Shown: positions 35,250 to 46,935 of the stretch, one piece after another
Layout: every line of letters begins with the position of its first letter
How positions within the stretch are numbered: the first letter of the stretch is position 1
Origin: Pelobates cultripes
Taxonomy: Eukaryota > Chordata > Amphibia > Anura > Pelobatidae
Reading direction: 5' to 3'
Assembly: GCA_933207985.1 (NCBI GenBank)
Contig: OW240913.1
Coordinates: 263,925,112 to 263,989,111, forward strand
Length of the DNA: 64,000 nucleotides
Notes under the pieces: model-generated
The model's input: only the letters and a program-made list of their open reading frames with translations
The model's database searches: none
Told to the model about the DNA's origin: nothing
Program-made: the position numbers and the translations under genes

Positions 35250-36013
35250 ATGTATTCATTGTTTGTTTTAGAAATCAAAATATATTATATATACATATAT
35301 ATTATTGTATGTTCTAGAATTTAAAATATGCATGTTTTTAAACATCTATACCATCTAGCAAAGATCTTCGAATAGGCGAGCGCACACACCTTGCCGTATT
35401 ATAGTTCCAATGTAAAATTATCACAGTTGTCATAATGAAAAAAAAATGAACACTGATGAATGATACTCAGTGTGACCAAATAAGTTTTGTTAGACTTCCT
35501 TGTGTCTGCCGCTGGAAGAGGACATTCGGTATCTAAGAGACCTTAGAATACAACCTGCATATTATGTATAAACATATGTGATATCACTTACCTAATAAAC
35601 TTCGGGATACCGGTCAAATTTGCACTGCCTTAACATAAACATGCTGATTAGAACCAGGCAATCAACATTCTAGACCCAAGAAAAAACCAAAAACTATAAT
35701 TTCAAGAAGGAACAAACTTTCTAACAGTACTCATTGAGTAAAGGCTGCAGGATAATTTGTGTATGTACAATGAAGAGAAGAGTCACAAAATTGAAGACGA
35801 TTAACTTACTGGATGAAAACATTCAGGAAAAAGAAACGTAGGGTTGTCAGTGTCTCGGCCTTGCACTACTAGATCCAAATATTGCAACCTGATTGTCATA
35901 AAATTGAAAATTCAACCAATGAAGGTATAGGGAATTGCAATGGTAGTGCAAATACAATGTGCCGTATACTGGCAGGAAGGGACCACTATGTAGGAGGTTT
36001 ACTTCCTTCCCTT

Positions 36014-36240
36014 AAGGATATATAAACAGAATAATAAAAATCACGTGTTGTGTTAGTTCAAATTTAGACAATTACTAAAACAACAAGGCTTAGATTTCAC
36101 CTCTATCCTATATACCAAACTAACGATGAAATTTACGGTGGGGGGGGGGGGAACTACTGTAGCGCACAGTTCTAAATAAAGTGCAATCACCATGGCAACC
36201 AATTGAATGTTCTTTAACATTTAGCAAGAGTTTAGCTTTG
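36014..36240 (+). repeat. Dispersed repeat of unknown class, copy 1
   Basis: Shares ordered blocks with 46709-46935: AATAATAAAAAT, TTCACCTCT, TATACCAAACTAA, GCAATCACC and TTAAACATTT-like segments in the same order and spacing. No open frame or terminal repeats. A run of G at 36139-36151 interrupts it. Confidence 0.6.
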
Positions 36241-36391
36241 AGACAGTTAAATAAAAACAACAAGTATGGTGTGAAAGACACTAAAAACACACTTCTGATC
36301 AGATCTATCCCATATACCATAAGATTGTAAACTGTATTACAATTGTTACATTATACATTGCTTCTTCTAATTAATGCAACAATAAAGTGTA

Positions 36392-37481
36392 CCGTATATA
36401 CTCGAGTATAAGATGAGTTTTTCAGCACATGTTTTGTGCTGAAAACCCCCCACTCGACTTATACTCGAGTCACTGTCTGTATAATGGCAACTTACATTGC
36501 CATAATACAGACCAGGACCGCCGGGCTCATTACAAGCCCGGCGGTCCTGTTGGGGGCTGGCAGAGAGCTGTAACTTACCTTTCCTGCAGCTCCTGTCAGC
36601 TCCCTTCTCTCTCCTCCGGTAAGCTCTTCTGTCAGCTCCCTTGCAAGTCTCGCGAGAGCCGCGGGGTCAGAGCGTTGCCACGGCAGTCACACCGCAAGAC
36701 TTACAGGGGAGCTGACAGGGGAGCTGACCGGACCGGAGGAGAGAGAAGGGAGCTGACAGGAGCTGCAGGAAAGGTAAGTTGCAGCTCTCTGCCAGCTCCC
36801 CTCCTACACAGCCCATCCACTGGACCACCAGGGAATGAGAGCCCCCCTACCTGGCCAGCTAACAAGCAGGGAGGGGAGACGGAAAATATAAATAAAAATT
36901 TTAATAATATTAAAATTAAAAAATTTTTTAATAATATAAATAAAAAATAATAATAATATTTTTTTTTAAATAATAAAAATGCCCACCCCCCACAAAGGCT
37001 CTGCATCACATACACACACTGCATTCATACACACACTGCATTCATACACACACACACACACACACACACATATACTGCATTCATACACACAAACACACAC
37101 ACACACTGCATTCATACACACACACACTGCATTCATACACACACACACACACTGCATTCATACACACACACACACACACACACTGCATTCATACACACAC
37201 ACACTGCATTCATACACACACACACTGCACTCATACACACACACACACTGCATTCATACAAACACACTGCATTATATACACACACACACACGCTGCATTC
37301 ATTATATACACACACTGTAAATAAATATTCAATTAATGTAATTTTATTGGGATCTAATTTTATTTAGATTTTTACCAGTAGCTGCTGCATTTCCCACCCT
37401 AGTCTTATACTCGAGTCAATAAGTTTTCCCAGTTTTTTGGGGGTAAATTAGGGGTCTCAACTTATATTCAAGTATATACGG
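36392..37481. mobile_element. Non-autonomous DNA transposon with CCGTATATACT ends and internal hairpin
   Basis: TA lies on both sides (36390-36391 and 37482-37483). The terminal inverted repeats match at 19 of 21 bases (left CCGTATATACTCGAGTATAA, right inverted CCGTATATACTTGAATATAA). Inside there is a GC-rich hairpin with perfect 49-bp arms at 36572-36620 and 36732-36780, a smaller hairpin (GGACCGCCGGGCT at 36512) and a CA-rich minisatellite. No transposase. The superfamily is not certain; the TA flanks suggest a TA-target family. Confidence 0.75.
37007..37317. repeat. CA-rich minisatellite
   Basis: About 13 units of variable length with the core ACTGCATTCATACACACA; variation is mostly in the CA run. 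It lies inside the transposon ending at 37481. Cys/Val/Tyr- and His/Thr-rich frames are artefacts. Confidence 0.9.
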
Positions 37482-37525
37482 TAATTACTTTTTTTCATCA
37501 CTTTGCAAAAACACAATGTGCAATG

Positions 37526-37679
37526 CTATTTACTAAAGTGAGAATTCCATGTGAATTCAAAATTTAAGGCCAGAGTAGCCAAAATGAAAACAAAGCTGAA
37601 TTTTTATATTTTGGCTATTGAGACCTTAAATGTGAAATTCACTTTGAATTAATTTTGAAATCTCACATTAGTGAATAGT
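37526..37679. mobile_element. Small MITE with TATTTACTAAAG / CTATTCACTAA ends
   Basis: The left end CTATTTACTAAAGTGAGA pairs with the right end read inverted, CTATTCACTAATGTGAGA. The inner segments (TTTAAGG...TAGCC) are also inverted, giving about 154 bp of imperfect hairpin. A related element is at 63603-63779. Confidence 0.6.
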
Positions 37680-37689
37680 CCTGTTAGTT

Positions 37690-38262
37690 TGTGAAGACAA
37701 TAAGCAGTTAAGAAGTCATGTATACATGTCCAAGTATTGTGTATCTTAGTGCAACTCCACCTCTCTAAATCAGTACAATTGACCTATTGCCTCACACATA
37801 CAAGCTCAGTAATGGGGCCACCTAACTCAATAGCCAGATTAGTAATACTATGAAAGTTCCATCTCAAAGTAGAAAATCCCTGGTTGCAGTGAATAATAAA
37901 ACATAAAAATAAACTAATTAATCATAGAAGTGTTTTGTGACTCACCCAAGACAAAAAGCTCAGTGAAAATGAATAATCATATAAACTCATCTACACTCAC
38001 CCCGTACATTATTTATTCATTCAAACCACAGGCTTTACAGAGTTACAACCAAATGCAATATCCTGTTTGTGTCATTATTTTCCTGATGTGGGTTTACAAA
38101 ACTTATATTGTACCAGCTGTGCTACTTTGCAATCCCATTGAAACGTCTTAACTTCATATAACCGTCTACATTTAGTTCAATGTACATATATCACATGTTA
38201 CTGTAGTATCCATAAAACTATGACAATTTAAACAGATATGATTCAGTTTGATCCATGGTTGT
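37690..38262. other. Unassigned sequence
   Basis: No supported gene or element. Confidence 0.4.
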
Positions 38263-38263
38263 G

Positions 38264-38829
38264 TTCCAGTTGTATTAACCTCAGAGTTAATATAATTGAA
38301 ACAGACCTTAAGCGTGGTCCCCTATTGTTTGTTTATTTGGACTATTCCTTGCTTTTCATTGTTTTTATTATATGTTCTTAGAATATATTTTATGTAATAA
38401 AAGTTTACTTTTTCCTTACCCATCCATCATCTTGCTTCCTGATATCTACATATCCTTTGGTGTGGATATTACCACCCAAGCTTTTTATACTAGAGCAAGT
38501 CCTGCTCTAGTAAATGTAAGTACATTTCTTTATTTCTATTTTGATTCTTTAAAGTACTTACTTCACCATTGGAGATTTTTATACTTTTGTTTTCCATAAA
38601 CTCTGCACTTTGCACCTCATCTGGAGATCTCCTATAATTCAGACCAGCATTTATCCTGAGATGGGGATTATACCATTTATGTGCACAACAGCAGAGCTCT
38701 GAGTTAGCTCTGGTAAATGTGAGTGTGTTCTATAATACAAGTTGGACAAATTATCTCCACACCTTTAAGCTGTATTGCACTATTATTTGTTTTGTTCTGT
38801 TTTTTACTCTGAGGTTAATACAACTGGAA
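38264..38829. mobile_element. Candidate DNA element with perfect 24-bp terminal inverted repeats
   Basis: TTCCAGTTGTATTAACCTCA (first 20 bases of 38264-38287) recurs inverted at 38806-38829; all 24 bases pair. The interior holds two diverged copies of a module ending GCTCTRGTAAATGTRAGT (about 38508 and 38709). No target duplication is evident and no frame has a known domain. The class is unknown. Confidence 0.5.
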
Positions 38830-40226
38830 TACTTCAGTGACCGATGTATGCTCGATCACAGTGTATCTTAGTTTTTTCTATTATCTGTCAATTTACTAAG
38901 CTTGATAATTTTTGTGATGTTCACTGCTGCCGCAATTTTCTTTACATAATAGAGAACACCTATTATGTTGTTTATTTCTATATGTTGATACATAACTGTA
39001 GTAAGAAGAATCTTATATGTTCTCTCAACAAGCCAAAAAATGATGCTTTAAGATCATTTACTTTTTTCACCTTCACATTTCCTTAGTGGCTTGTTTGTTG
39101 CCTATGTAGGGTCATTCACTGAAATTGGACTATGTTTAGGAATTCAGTTGTAGAATAAGAATGAACTATTGCATATCATATTAGGGTTGGCAATACTTTT
39201 TGCAGATGCAGGATTACACACAGTTTTCAAACCTCTAGAGGTACATGCACTTGATGATTAGAGTGCTTCTAGTATTCACTAAATGGAAAAGAAAATTGAA
39301 TTGGGGGGGCAGGCAATATTTGGTCACATCGTTATCTACAGGTCTTTGTGTCATTTTTATTGTTTTTTTTGTTGGTAGAAAATAAAATTACATTTTGTAC
39401 ATCAGATCTCTTCCTTTGAACATACTACAATATTTAATCATCTCTGTGTCTTTGTCTTCTTTTTTGTCTCTCTTACATTTCTCCATGAATAATTATTCTC
39501 TGATGCCTGAAGAACAGGCAAAAACTAGTGGTATTAAATTTACATTTTCTAATTTATATGTAAAAATTGGTCGTTCAAACCCCAAACTTTAGTAAAGTTT
39601 CAATTTGTGCAGAATAATTTTTTTTTAACTTTCTTTGACATTAGGAATTCCATTAAACCATATTACATCTAGTATTGCTGACAGGTATACAAAATCAAGT
39701 GTTACATTAATATTGAGACTAATATTGAGTGATTTTTCTAATTTAAATTTTGGATTAACTAAACTTTTTCTTTCTGCACTGTGTAATGTCCATTGAACAA
39801 CAATATCCTAATTAAAGATTCAGATGTATTATTTTAGTATAGTATAGTATATGTCCTATGCTGCTTTGTAACCTTGAAGCCTATTTGAAGAAATTAATCT
39901 GATATTGCTGTATATTTTTACAATCTTTTTTCAAATTTTATTTATAGAGGTATTAATATAACAAAACAAATAACTCTGTTAAAAAGCAATCAAGAGAAGC
40001 AGACAATGCTATATAATAACAATAACAATAGTGTTTAATAGAAAAAGAAGTTAAAATAAAAGAATGAGGTGGAGAGAAAAAAATAAGGAGAGTGGAGGTA
40101 TAAGAACATTCCATGGACCCTCTAACCATAGTTTTCTAAAGTCTAAGCAAGGCAACCAAGCCTGCCCAAATACAGTTGACCGATGTAAGAATGAGGCTGA
40201 GAGGGATTGCATAGCACAAATCTCCT
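38830..40226. other. Unassigned sequence
   Basis: No supported gene. Short AGTAT repeats at 39835-39852. Confidence 0.4.
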
Positions 40227-40229
40227 CAG

Positions 40230-40396
40230 CAGGGGTTCCCAACACAGTCCTCCAATACCCCCTAACAGTCCAAGATTTAGGGATTACCATGTTGTATCTA
40301 AAGTGTTTCTTTTTCTAAAAACACTTTAGACACAACTGGGTAATCCCTAAACCTGGACTGTTCGGGGGCACTCGAGAACTCGGTTGAGAACAACTG
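40230..40396. mobile_element. Hairpin MITE with CAGGGGTTCCCAAC-type ends
   Basis: The left end CAGGGGTTCCCAACACAGTC pairs with the right end read inverted, CAGTTGTTCTCAACCGAGTT. The inner arms (AACAGTCCAAGATTTAGGGA with its inverted partner) meet at a short loop near 40314. CAGGGGTT(C/T)TCAAC ends resemble hAT-type elements of vertebrates. No clear target duplication. Confidence 0.65.
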
Positions 40397-40518
40397 TATT
40401 AAAGACTTGGCTATATTTAAGAAGATACAAAGAAATCAAGGTGTATTGGCGCTACCAATTATCACAAATATAAAATTGCTGGTGCAGTGAAAAGTGTATC
40501 CCACAACTCTTAGAGATA

Positions 40519-41381
40519 AAGGCAGCAGGGGCTCCTTAGAATTCTGTCCTGACATATGAATACAACCATGGGGTTCGAGCCATACATAATCAGTGGGAAT
40601 GTTGACTCATACCTGCTTACTGTAAATTGGTCACATTCAAAATAGTTTACACCAGCAGCTATGTTCCCGAGCCATAGTAAAATGTATTTGCCCTCTTTTA
40701 AAAAAGTCTGGAACATAACTCTTCTTAAATATAAAACAATAGAATAAATACTGTACCAGTCAACAAAATGACAATTCGAGATCAATCTAAAAAACACAAA
40801 TAACATGCAAAATGTATGTATATAATGATAGACCCTTTATGTAGAGTAAAATGCACAGGATTTAGAGCCGTCCCAGGCTCTATATAATATGCAGGAGGGT
40901 GCCTAAAAAGGCTAAAACAATATCCTTGAGGAAAGCAGCACAGGATACAAAGTGCAGAATCCAAAATTTATTTTTAGACACTCCCCTGCATAATATATAG
41001 AGCCTGGGACGGCTCTAAATCGTGAGAGTTTTACTCTACATAAGGGGTCTATCATTATATATATATATATATATTTTGCACTATGTTATGTTATGTTATT
41101 TGTGTTTTTTAGATTGATCCCGAATTGTCATTTCATTGACTGGTGCAGTATTTATTCTATTGTTTTATATTTAAGAAGAGTTGTGTTCCAGACTTTTTTA
41201 TAAGAGGGCAAATACATTTTACTATGGCTCGGGAACATAGCTGTTGGTGTAAACTATTTTGAATGTGACCAATTTACAGTAAGCAGGTATGAGTCAACAT
41301 TCCCACTGATTATGTATGGCTCGATCCCCAGGGTTGTATTCATATGTCAGGACAAAATTCTAAGGAGCTTCCTGCTGCCTT
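40519..41381. repeat. Long fold-back repeat, arms about 380-400 bp
   Basis: Left arm 40519-40898 and right arm 40981-41381 are inverted copies at roughly 93-95% identity, separated by 82 bp. Marker blocks: GCATATTATATAGAGCCTGG-like at the centre and CATATGAATACAACC at the outer side. The right arm has gained a TA array (41058-41075). No protein is encoded. It may be an inverted duplication of a retroelement end, or a fold-back transposon. Confidence 0.8.
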
Positions 41382-41389
41382 CCCACCAC

Positions 41390-42144
41390 CTTCCCCCCAA
41401 AAAGGAAGATAAAGTGAGTAAAATGAATTTACTACCTGGACATTGTAGGCATAAAATGTATATTCAAATTTAACAACTACATATGTATATCTCAATGTAT
41501 GTCCATAAACCTGCTTCTAATGTCAGAGCTAGATTACATAGGGTTTAAGAGAAATTAAAATTGGATTAAGATTGGTTTAGAGTAGGATTAAATTTACTTT
41601 TTGATTACGTTATGGCTGCCTCAAAAGCACTGACATTTCTATACACATAATAGTGTAAAAAACAGAGAAGGCTGTGCCAATAGAGTAAGAAGTAATAGTT
41701 CAAAATAAATTCACACTAGAGCAGCAAGGTAGGATTAAACTGCTTGTGTAGACTTTTCCTCAGGGGTGGGTCCGTTTGAGTGGCTTAGGATATTCGTATA
41801 TGTAAGGAGACAAGAGGCACTTATGAAAACAGCCAATAGTGCAATGAGTCAAAATCCAGAGATAAAATTAATCAAAAAGTTGGTAGTACACTCACATTTG
41901 CAAGCGCTATGACCAGCTCTGGAGTGGAGGATGTACAGCGGTATAATCCCTGTTTATGGGATATGCAGGAGAGGTACGTCTGTCAGTACAGTCTGACAAC
42001 ATAATTTAGCTCAAAGCCCAATTATTTTTATTTTTATTGCTATTTTACACATACAATTGTGAGTTCCTAGAAAAGGACAACAAAGTAGAAATGATGGACC
42101 ATGTCTAGGACCCAAATTGGAACTTTGAGATTGAAACTTGAATG
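41390..42144. other. Unassigned sequence
   Basis: No gene seen. CTTTTCCTCAGGGGTGG near 41753 is reminiscent, inverted, of the UGAGGA core in PLE ends, without its second half. Confidence 0.35.
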
Positions 42145-42146
42145 TA

Positions 42147-42442
42147 CCGTATTTTTCCATGTATAAGCCTTTTTTTTTGCCACACCATTAAAAGAGCAGC
42201 CATATTAAGGCTTGTTCCACCTCAGGTAGTGAATTTATGTGGGAGAAAATGGGGATCAGGGAGCAGAGGGAATACTGATGTGATGTCCCAGCATGCACTC
42301 ACACCACCTGCTGTATTGTGGGAGCTGTAGTCTCGCAGCATGCACTATATAGCCATTAACTTCACAGATTACCATTAATTTTGGGCACAAAAAATAGGGG
42401 TCGTCTTATACATTGGGGAATCTTATACACGGAAAAATACGA
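42147..42442. mobile_element. Non-autonomous DNA element with CCGTATTTTTCC ends
   Basis: The left terminus CCGTATTTTTCCATGTATAA matches the right terminus read inverted (CGTATTTTTCCGTGTATAAG) and TA precedes the left end. About 296 bp, no coding capacity. The first bases resemble those of the element at 36392. Confidence 0.65.
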
Positions 42443-44693
42443 GAACCAGTAAACACAATTGTAACTACAGCGTGTGATGCCCAAGCAACTAAACTCAGGA
42501 GAACATGGGTAACAGTTCCCATATGAGGTACTGTTCATGCAAAAATACTTCACAGGGACCTGTACTGAATTTGCTGTCAGATTTCAAGATACAGGAAGGG
42601 ACTGGGCACTAGGACCAGTGTTCTGTACATTGTCTGCTTTGATTGAGAGACCCGCTGCTTGCACAGTTGCCTGTGCAGCCTGCTCTGTTTTCTGGGAAGT
42701 TGACCAGAGATGATTGGCAGGTATGGTAGGAATTATCTTCCAACCAACTAGTTGCAAATGTACCCCTTCATTCTTCATTCTACACCTTCAACTCCTTGCA
42801 ATTTACTCTTTAAGCCAATCTGCTGTGTAAATGCCTTGATGTTCATGAAAGCTCAAGCAATGAGGTTCAGAGAATATTTTGTGGAATGCTCAGAGCAAAC
42901 CCATTCTGAGTGTGCCATAACTGCAGAGCTAACTTGTAACTGCCTTCACAGCTAAAATTAGAATTTTAGTAATGAGATGCTCTTTGGTTTTTATCCATTT
43001 CTCATTTTCCAATGACAGACTGATATTTTCTAATTCTCTCTGCACGCCAGCCTTACATAGTGCAATCCGTTTCCTTAATGAAAGTGCCTGGCTTTAATTT
43101 CTATCCATTTCCTGATCATTGTTACTCCTCCCTATGAATATATTAAAAGTTAAATGTGTTCATTTTTTTTTAAGTTACAGCTGTATCTTGCACCTGCTCT
43201 GTATTGCCTTTGTGATTGCAAACTATCTAGCCATTTTTGCTTTTCTACTAAATATTCCTACTGCCAAAATATTTAGAATCATTTTTCAATCTGTTCTGCA
43301 ATATGGTGGAAAGACATGTAATCTTGGAATATGTAAATTATGTATGTGCAAATGACCTTTCTGTTTGTTTTGTAATTTATCATTTAAGGATCCTGCTTTA
43401 TTGGTTTATCTCTGTCTGTTCCTTTGAGTATTGCAATACATTTTACATAGTATTTAGACAAACAGTATTTATTGCTAGTATAAATAAATGATGATAATCT
43501 CTTTGTGTTTAGATTTTATACCTTATGACATTCATTAACAAACTAAACCCACCACCACTCGTGCTTTTTTGTTTCTAAATTGTTTTGCTGTTGGGCTGCA
43601 TTGGGTGTTGGTTATAGTTTTATGGGTTATTTCAAATAGATAAAGTTGAAGACAGAAACCCAAAACATTTTTGGGTTTAGTTCTTTTTGACCAGAACAAA
43701 TGAAGTCATATACCTCGAAGAGAGATCATCTTAAACGCCAACGTTTATATTGTACCTAAACTGGTCCCTAACACGCTTGTGTCAGTTTGACCTGTAGTGG
43801 AACTTCAAAGTAATAAGTACCATATAGCTAACACTCCAAAATGGATGAAAACCTACAGAGATAAATAGAATGATATTTTGTCCTAGAAAGCAACTCTAGC
43901 TTAATATTAATATAAGGGATTATATACGTCCGTACATAACTGCAATAGAGTAATATGATTGATAACATAATATAATGAAAATGGAATACATTTAGTAATT
44001 TAAATATCCATATTACTTTACTAAAAAAAAAAAAGCAAAAACCTTAAAAAAGCTGTATCAACGCCAAAACGCCAGTGTGATTACTGCATGTAACAATGAG
44101 CTATAAATATTACTAATAGCTTTTATATTTGTTCTTGTAGTTGTTGTTAGTATTATTATTACTATTAGTCTGTATGGTGCACTTTGTTGAAAAGCACTTT
44201 ACTTATTATTTTAATTTGATTTCACATTGTGAATTTTGTGTTATTATTTTTCATTCTGCAAGAAAGCCTTTCCTCTGTTGTAGGTGAAATACACACTTAC
44301 TCATGTCCTAATGGATAATCTCATGGTGTTTGTATAGCTTTATTAAAAAAAAAAACAAAAAAACGGGCTTCTGGAGAGTAATTTGTATTGGTCTTGTATG
44401 TATGTGTAAAATATTGCATCCATTTAAGAAATATTTTTTGTTGTGTAAACAATTGCCACTTTTCCAGGCCTATATCATTATTTAACTCTTTCCCCAGGTC
44501 AATGAAAGCCTTTAGTGAAAAATATGTATATGTATACTACCATTTCCGGGTACATCTGCAGCTCTTAATATAATCTGAAAAAAAATTTGGAAGTCACTTA
44601 TAACTTTTGTAAATCACTTTTTTCTTGTGTTCCATTTTAATTTATATAAAAAATTTAACAAATTTCAACATACCATGTGCTTAGATAAACCTG
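42443..44693. other. Unassigned sequence
   Basis: No supported gene or element. A-rich runs at 44023-44034 and 44345-44364. Short frames in 42750-43500 lack domain support. Confidence 0.45.
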
Positions 44694-45586
44694 TGTGGCG
44701 AAAGTAACCTCGCCACTGGTACTTGGAGGGGCCTGCTTGCCAGCCTCTTGCCTCAGAATTATGGGCCCTGCACAAAGACATGTTAAAAAGTGACTTCCAA
44801 ACCACTGAACTGATCTAGGTGATTCTTGGATATGTTGGTCATCCAGATCAGGACTATCCTAGGATGTGACTCTTGTGGGGTTTCCATGAATCTTGGGGGT
44901 ACTTTTGGGGTGTTTGTAAATTGTGTGTTTTTCTGTACCTGAAGCTGATTTATTATCTCTCAGACATAGAAGAGGAGTATGTTGAATGTATTGCTTGTCT
45001 GTGCCTCTTCCCCTCCCCCTCTTCCCTGTCTTATTGTTTCCCCAGCAGGGTGTTGTCCCAGGGGCGCTGCCAGACCAGTTTAAACTAGCTGCTTTGTCCC
45101 TCCTCAATCTCCCATCAGCCCTTGCTATTGTCTGACCCCACCCTTCATTGTACTATAGTGCTCTGTGTAACCTATTGTATGTAAATGAGTCTGTTGGGGG
45201 TTTAAATGTGTGTATAAATTGTAAGTGCTGGCTTGCATTAAACAGACCTGCTTACCCCTTGATGAAGTCTTGGCTAATGTTTGGTGGATTGGAAAGCTAC
45301 ACTCTGGGGATTTCTATAATCACTATACTCCCCAGGTTATAATCACTAGCTCTTGTAAGAGCTTGTTCCTGGTACGTCCAGAGTAGGAGAGGTCTGCCCA
45401 CTGGAAGCTGGACCCTGGTCTTGGGTCCAGGGTGGGGGAAGGACGGCGAGACCCTGGTGCAGCTGCATCGCTGGAAGTGGGTTCTGCAGTACTTATGGTG
45501 TCTGGTGGATTGCTTGGAGCCCCCAGAAAGCACTAGGAGCATCGATTGGCAGAGGTACTCAGTTGGAGTGCCAGAAGTCCGCCACA
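44694..45586 (+). mobile_element. Solo LTR, family A copy 3
   Basis: TG...CA ends (TGTGGCGA...CGCCACA) with near-matching 5-bp flanks ACCTG (44689-44693) and CCCTG (45587-45591). Inverted relative to the copies at 14460 and 30350: GAGCCCCCAGAAAGCACTAG and GTACTCAGTTGGAGTGCC correspond to their starts. A TATA box (TATAAA 45213-45218) and ATTAAA (45237-45242) mark plus orientation, followed by GATGAAGTCTTGGCTAATGT, shared with copy 2. It is the shortest copy (893 bp), with no internal region attached. Confidence 0.88.
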
Positions 45587-45591
45587 CCCTG

Positions 45592-46700
45592 ACCAAAATG
45601 ATCATTAGTAAAGTTAAAACTTAACCATTAATAGATAGTTAAAAGATCCTGAGTTGGATTCAAGGATATAGGGTAGGTATCAAGTTTAAGTGGTGTGATA
45701 ACTATTTAAATGAACTAAAGTATTTACAAATGTAGATAGGGGTATTTCCCTGGGAAAGAAATAATATAAGAGAAATGTAGAGCAGACATATAGTCACACA
45801 ATAGATAAGGTAATAATAAAGTATTAATTAAAGACAAATAAAGTATATACACTAATATCTTGGCCTGATGATATAGGGTAATTAGAAAATAAACTACAAC
45901 AAATGTGCAATATTTTGTCTATAAGTGGCAATGGTTATAAATTACCTGCAATAATTCTGAATTACCCTATGTGTTGACTGGTGATGGATATAAAGAACAG
46001 ATCCCACAAAGTCCATCAGTGTATGTGTCTGAATATACCATCAGAAAAAGCTACTTAGTAACCTTAAAGCAACATTGTATCCCAAAGTTAACCGTATCCA
46101 AGAAGAGGGAAGCTTCACTTAACAGTGTTTTGCATCAAGAACTATCAGCCAGTCAACAAAACAAAAATAGATAAATAAGGAAATATAAATGTTTAACAGA
46201 ACAAAAATGTGAACAAATAAGAAAAAATAAGTTGTTAACCCTGCTTACATAGAATTCTATGCTGCGCCCTCAAGACTTCTGCTTGTATCAAAGCAAAAAC
46301 TAGCTGTCACTAGTAAGCGGACACTGCATGATCCTGTGATACCTAGAGCAATAGATTGGTGAAAGGAGGAGAAAAGGTATTTCCTTCAACAACTAGTGGT
46401 AATATAACGTCTATGTAAAGTAATCCAATTAAAAGTATGGTTATAGGTATAGTTGGAGCCCTGACTCGTGTTGGGCAACTCTTCACTATCCACTCCAGCC
46501 CCGGCAGGGTTAAGGCACATATTGCAAGGCCCACATTGTTTTATTTTTCTTCTTCTCTGTATGCTGTCTCTATACTGAATGCAAGGTGCAAACAATGCAA
46601 TTGATAAAAATGATTGACAGGGAGCGAGTATGGAGATACCAAGTTGCAGGATAAATAGTTTTCATTTTATTTATGTCAAACCATACAAATACATATTTAT
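45592..46700. other. Unassigned sequence next to LTR
   Basis: AT-rich without recognisable retroviral or LINE motifs. Because the LTR has its own target duplication, this is not its internal region. A different retroelement's untranslated part is possible. Confidence 0.4.
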
Positions 46701-46708
46701 TGAATATA

Positions 46709-46935
46709 GAGGATAGGTAAACGTAATAATAAAAATTATTGGTGTAGTCAGTTCACATTTTAGCAAATTCTGTGGAGCTATCAAGACTTAACGTTCACCT
46801 CTGTATTATACCAAACTAAGGATAAGAATTATCAAGACAAAAATGTATGTTATTGTGGAGCAAAGTGTATACACTAAATAAGTAGCAATCACCTTGGAAT
46901 TCAGTTAAATGTCCTTAAACATTTGGCACTTTGCC
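46709..46935 (+). repeat. Dispersed repeat of unknown class, copy 2
   Basis: Matches 36014-36240 in block order (AATAATAAAAATTA, GTTCACCTCTGTAT, TATACCAAACTAAGGAT, GCAATCACCTTGG). More diverged outside these blocks. Confidence 0.6.

Noticed and set aside
36979..37320. His/Thr-rich and Cys/Val-rich frames
   Set aside because: Products of the CA minisatellite.
31890..37320. CRISPR-like regular repeats
   Set aside because: The repeats are simple-sequence or minisatellite units without unique spacers, and the genome is clearly eukaryotic.
40925..40955. CCTTGAGGAAAGC as a full hammerhead ribozyme
   Set aside because: Only the first core half is present; no GAAAC and cleavage triplet follow at the right distance.
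41750..41770. Inverted CCTGAGGAAAAG near 41755 as a PLE end
   Set aside because: The second half of the motif and any PLE coding sequence are absent.
45592..46650. Internal region of an LTR retrotransposon following the LTR at 44694
   Set aside because: The LTR has its own flanking 5-bp duplication and the following sequence has no primer-binding site or coding similarity.
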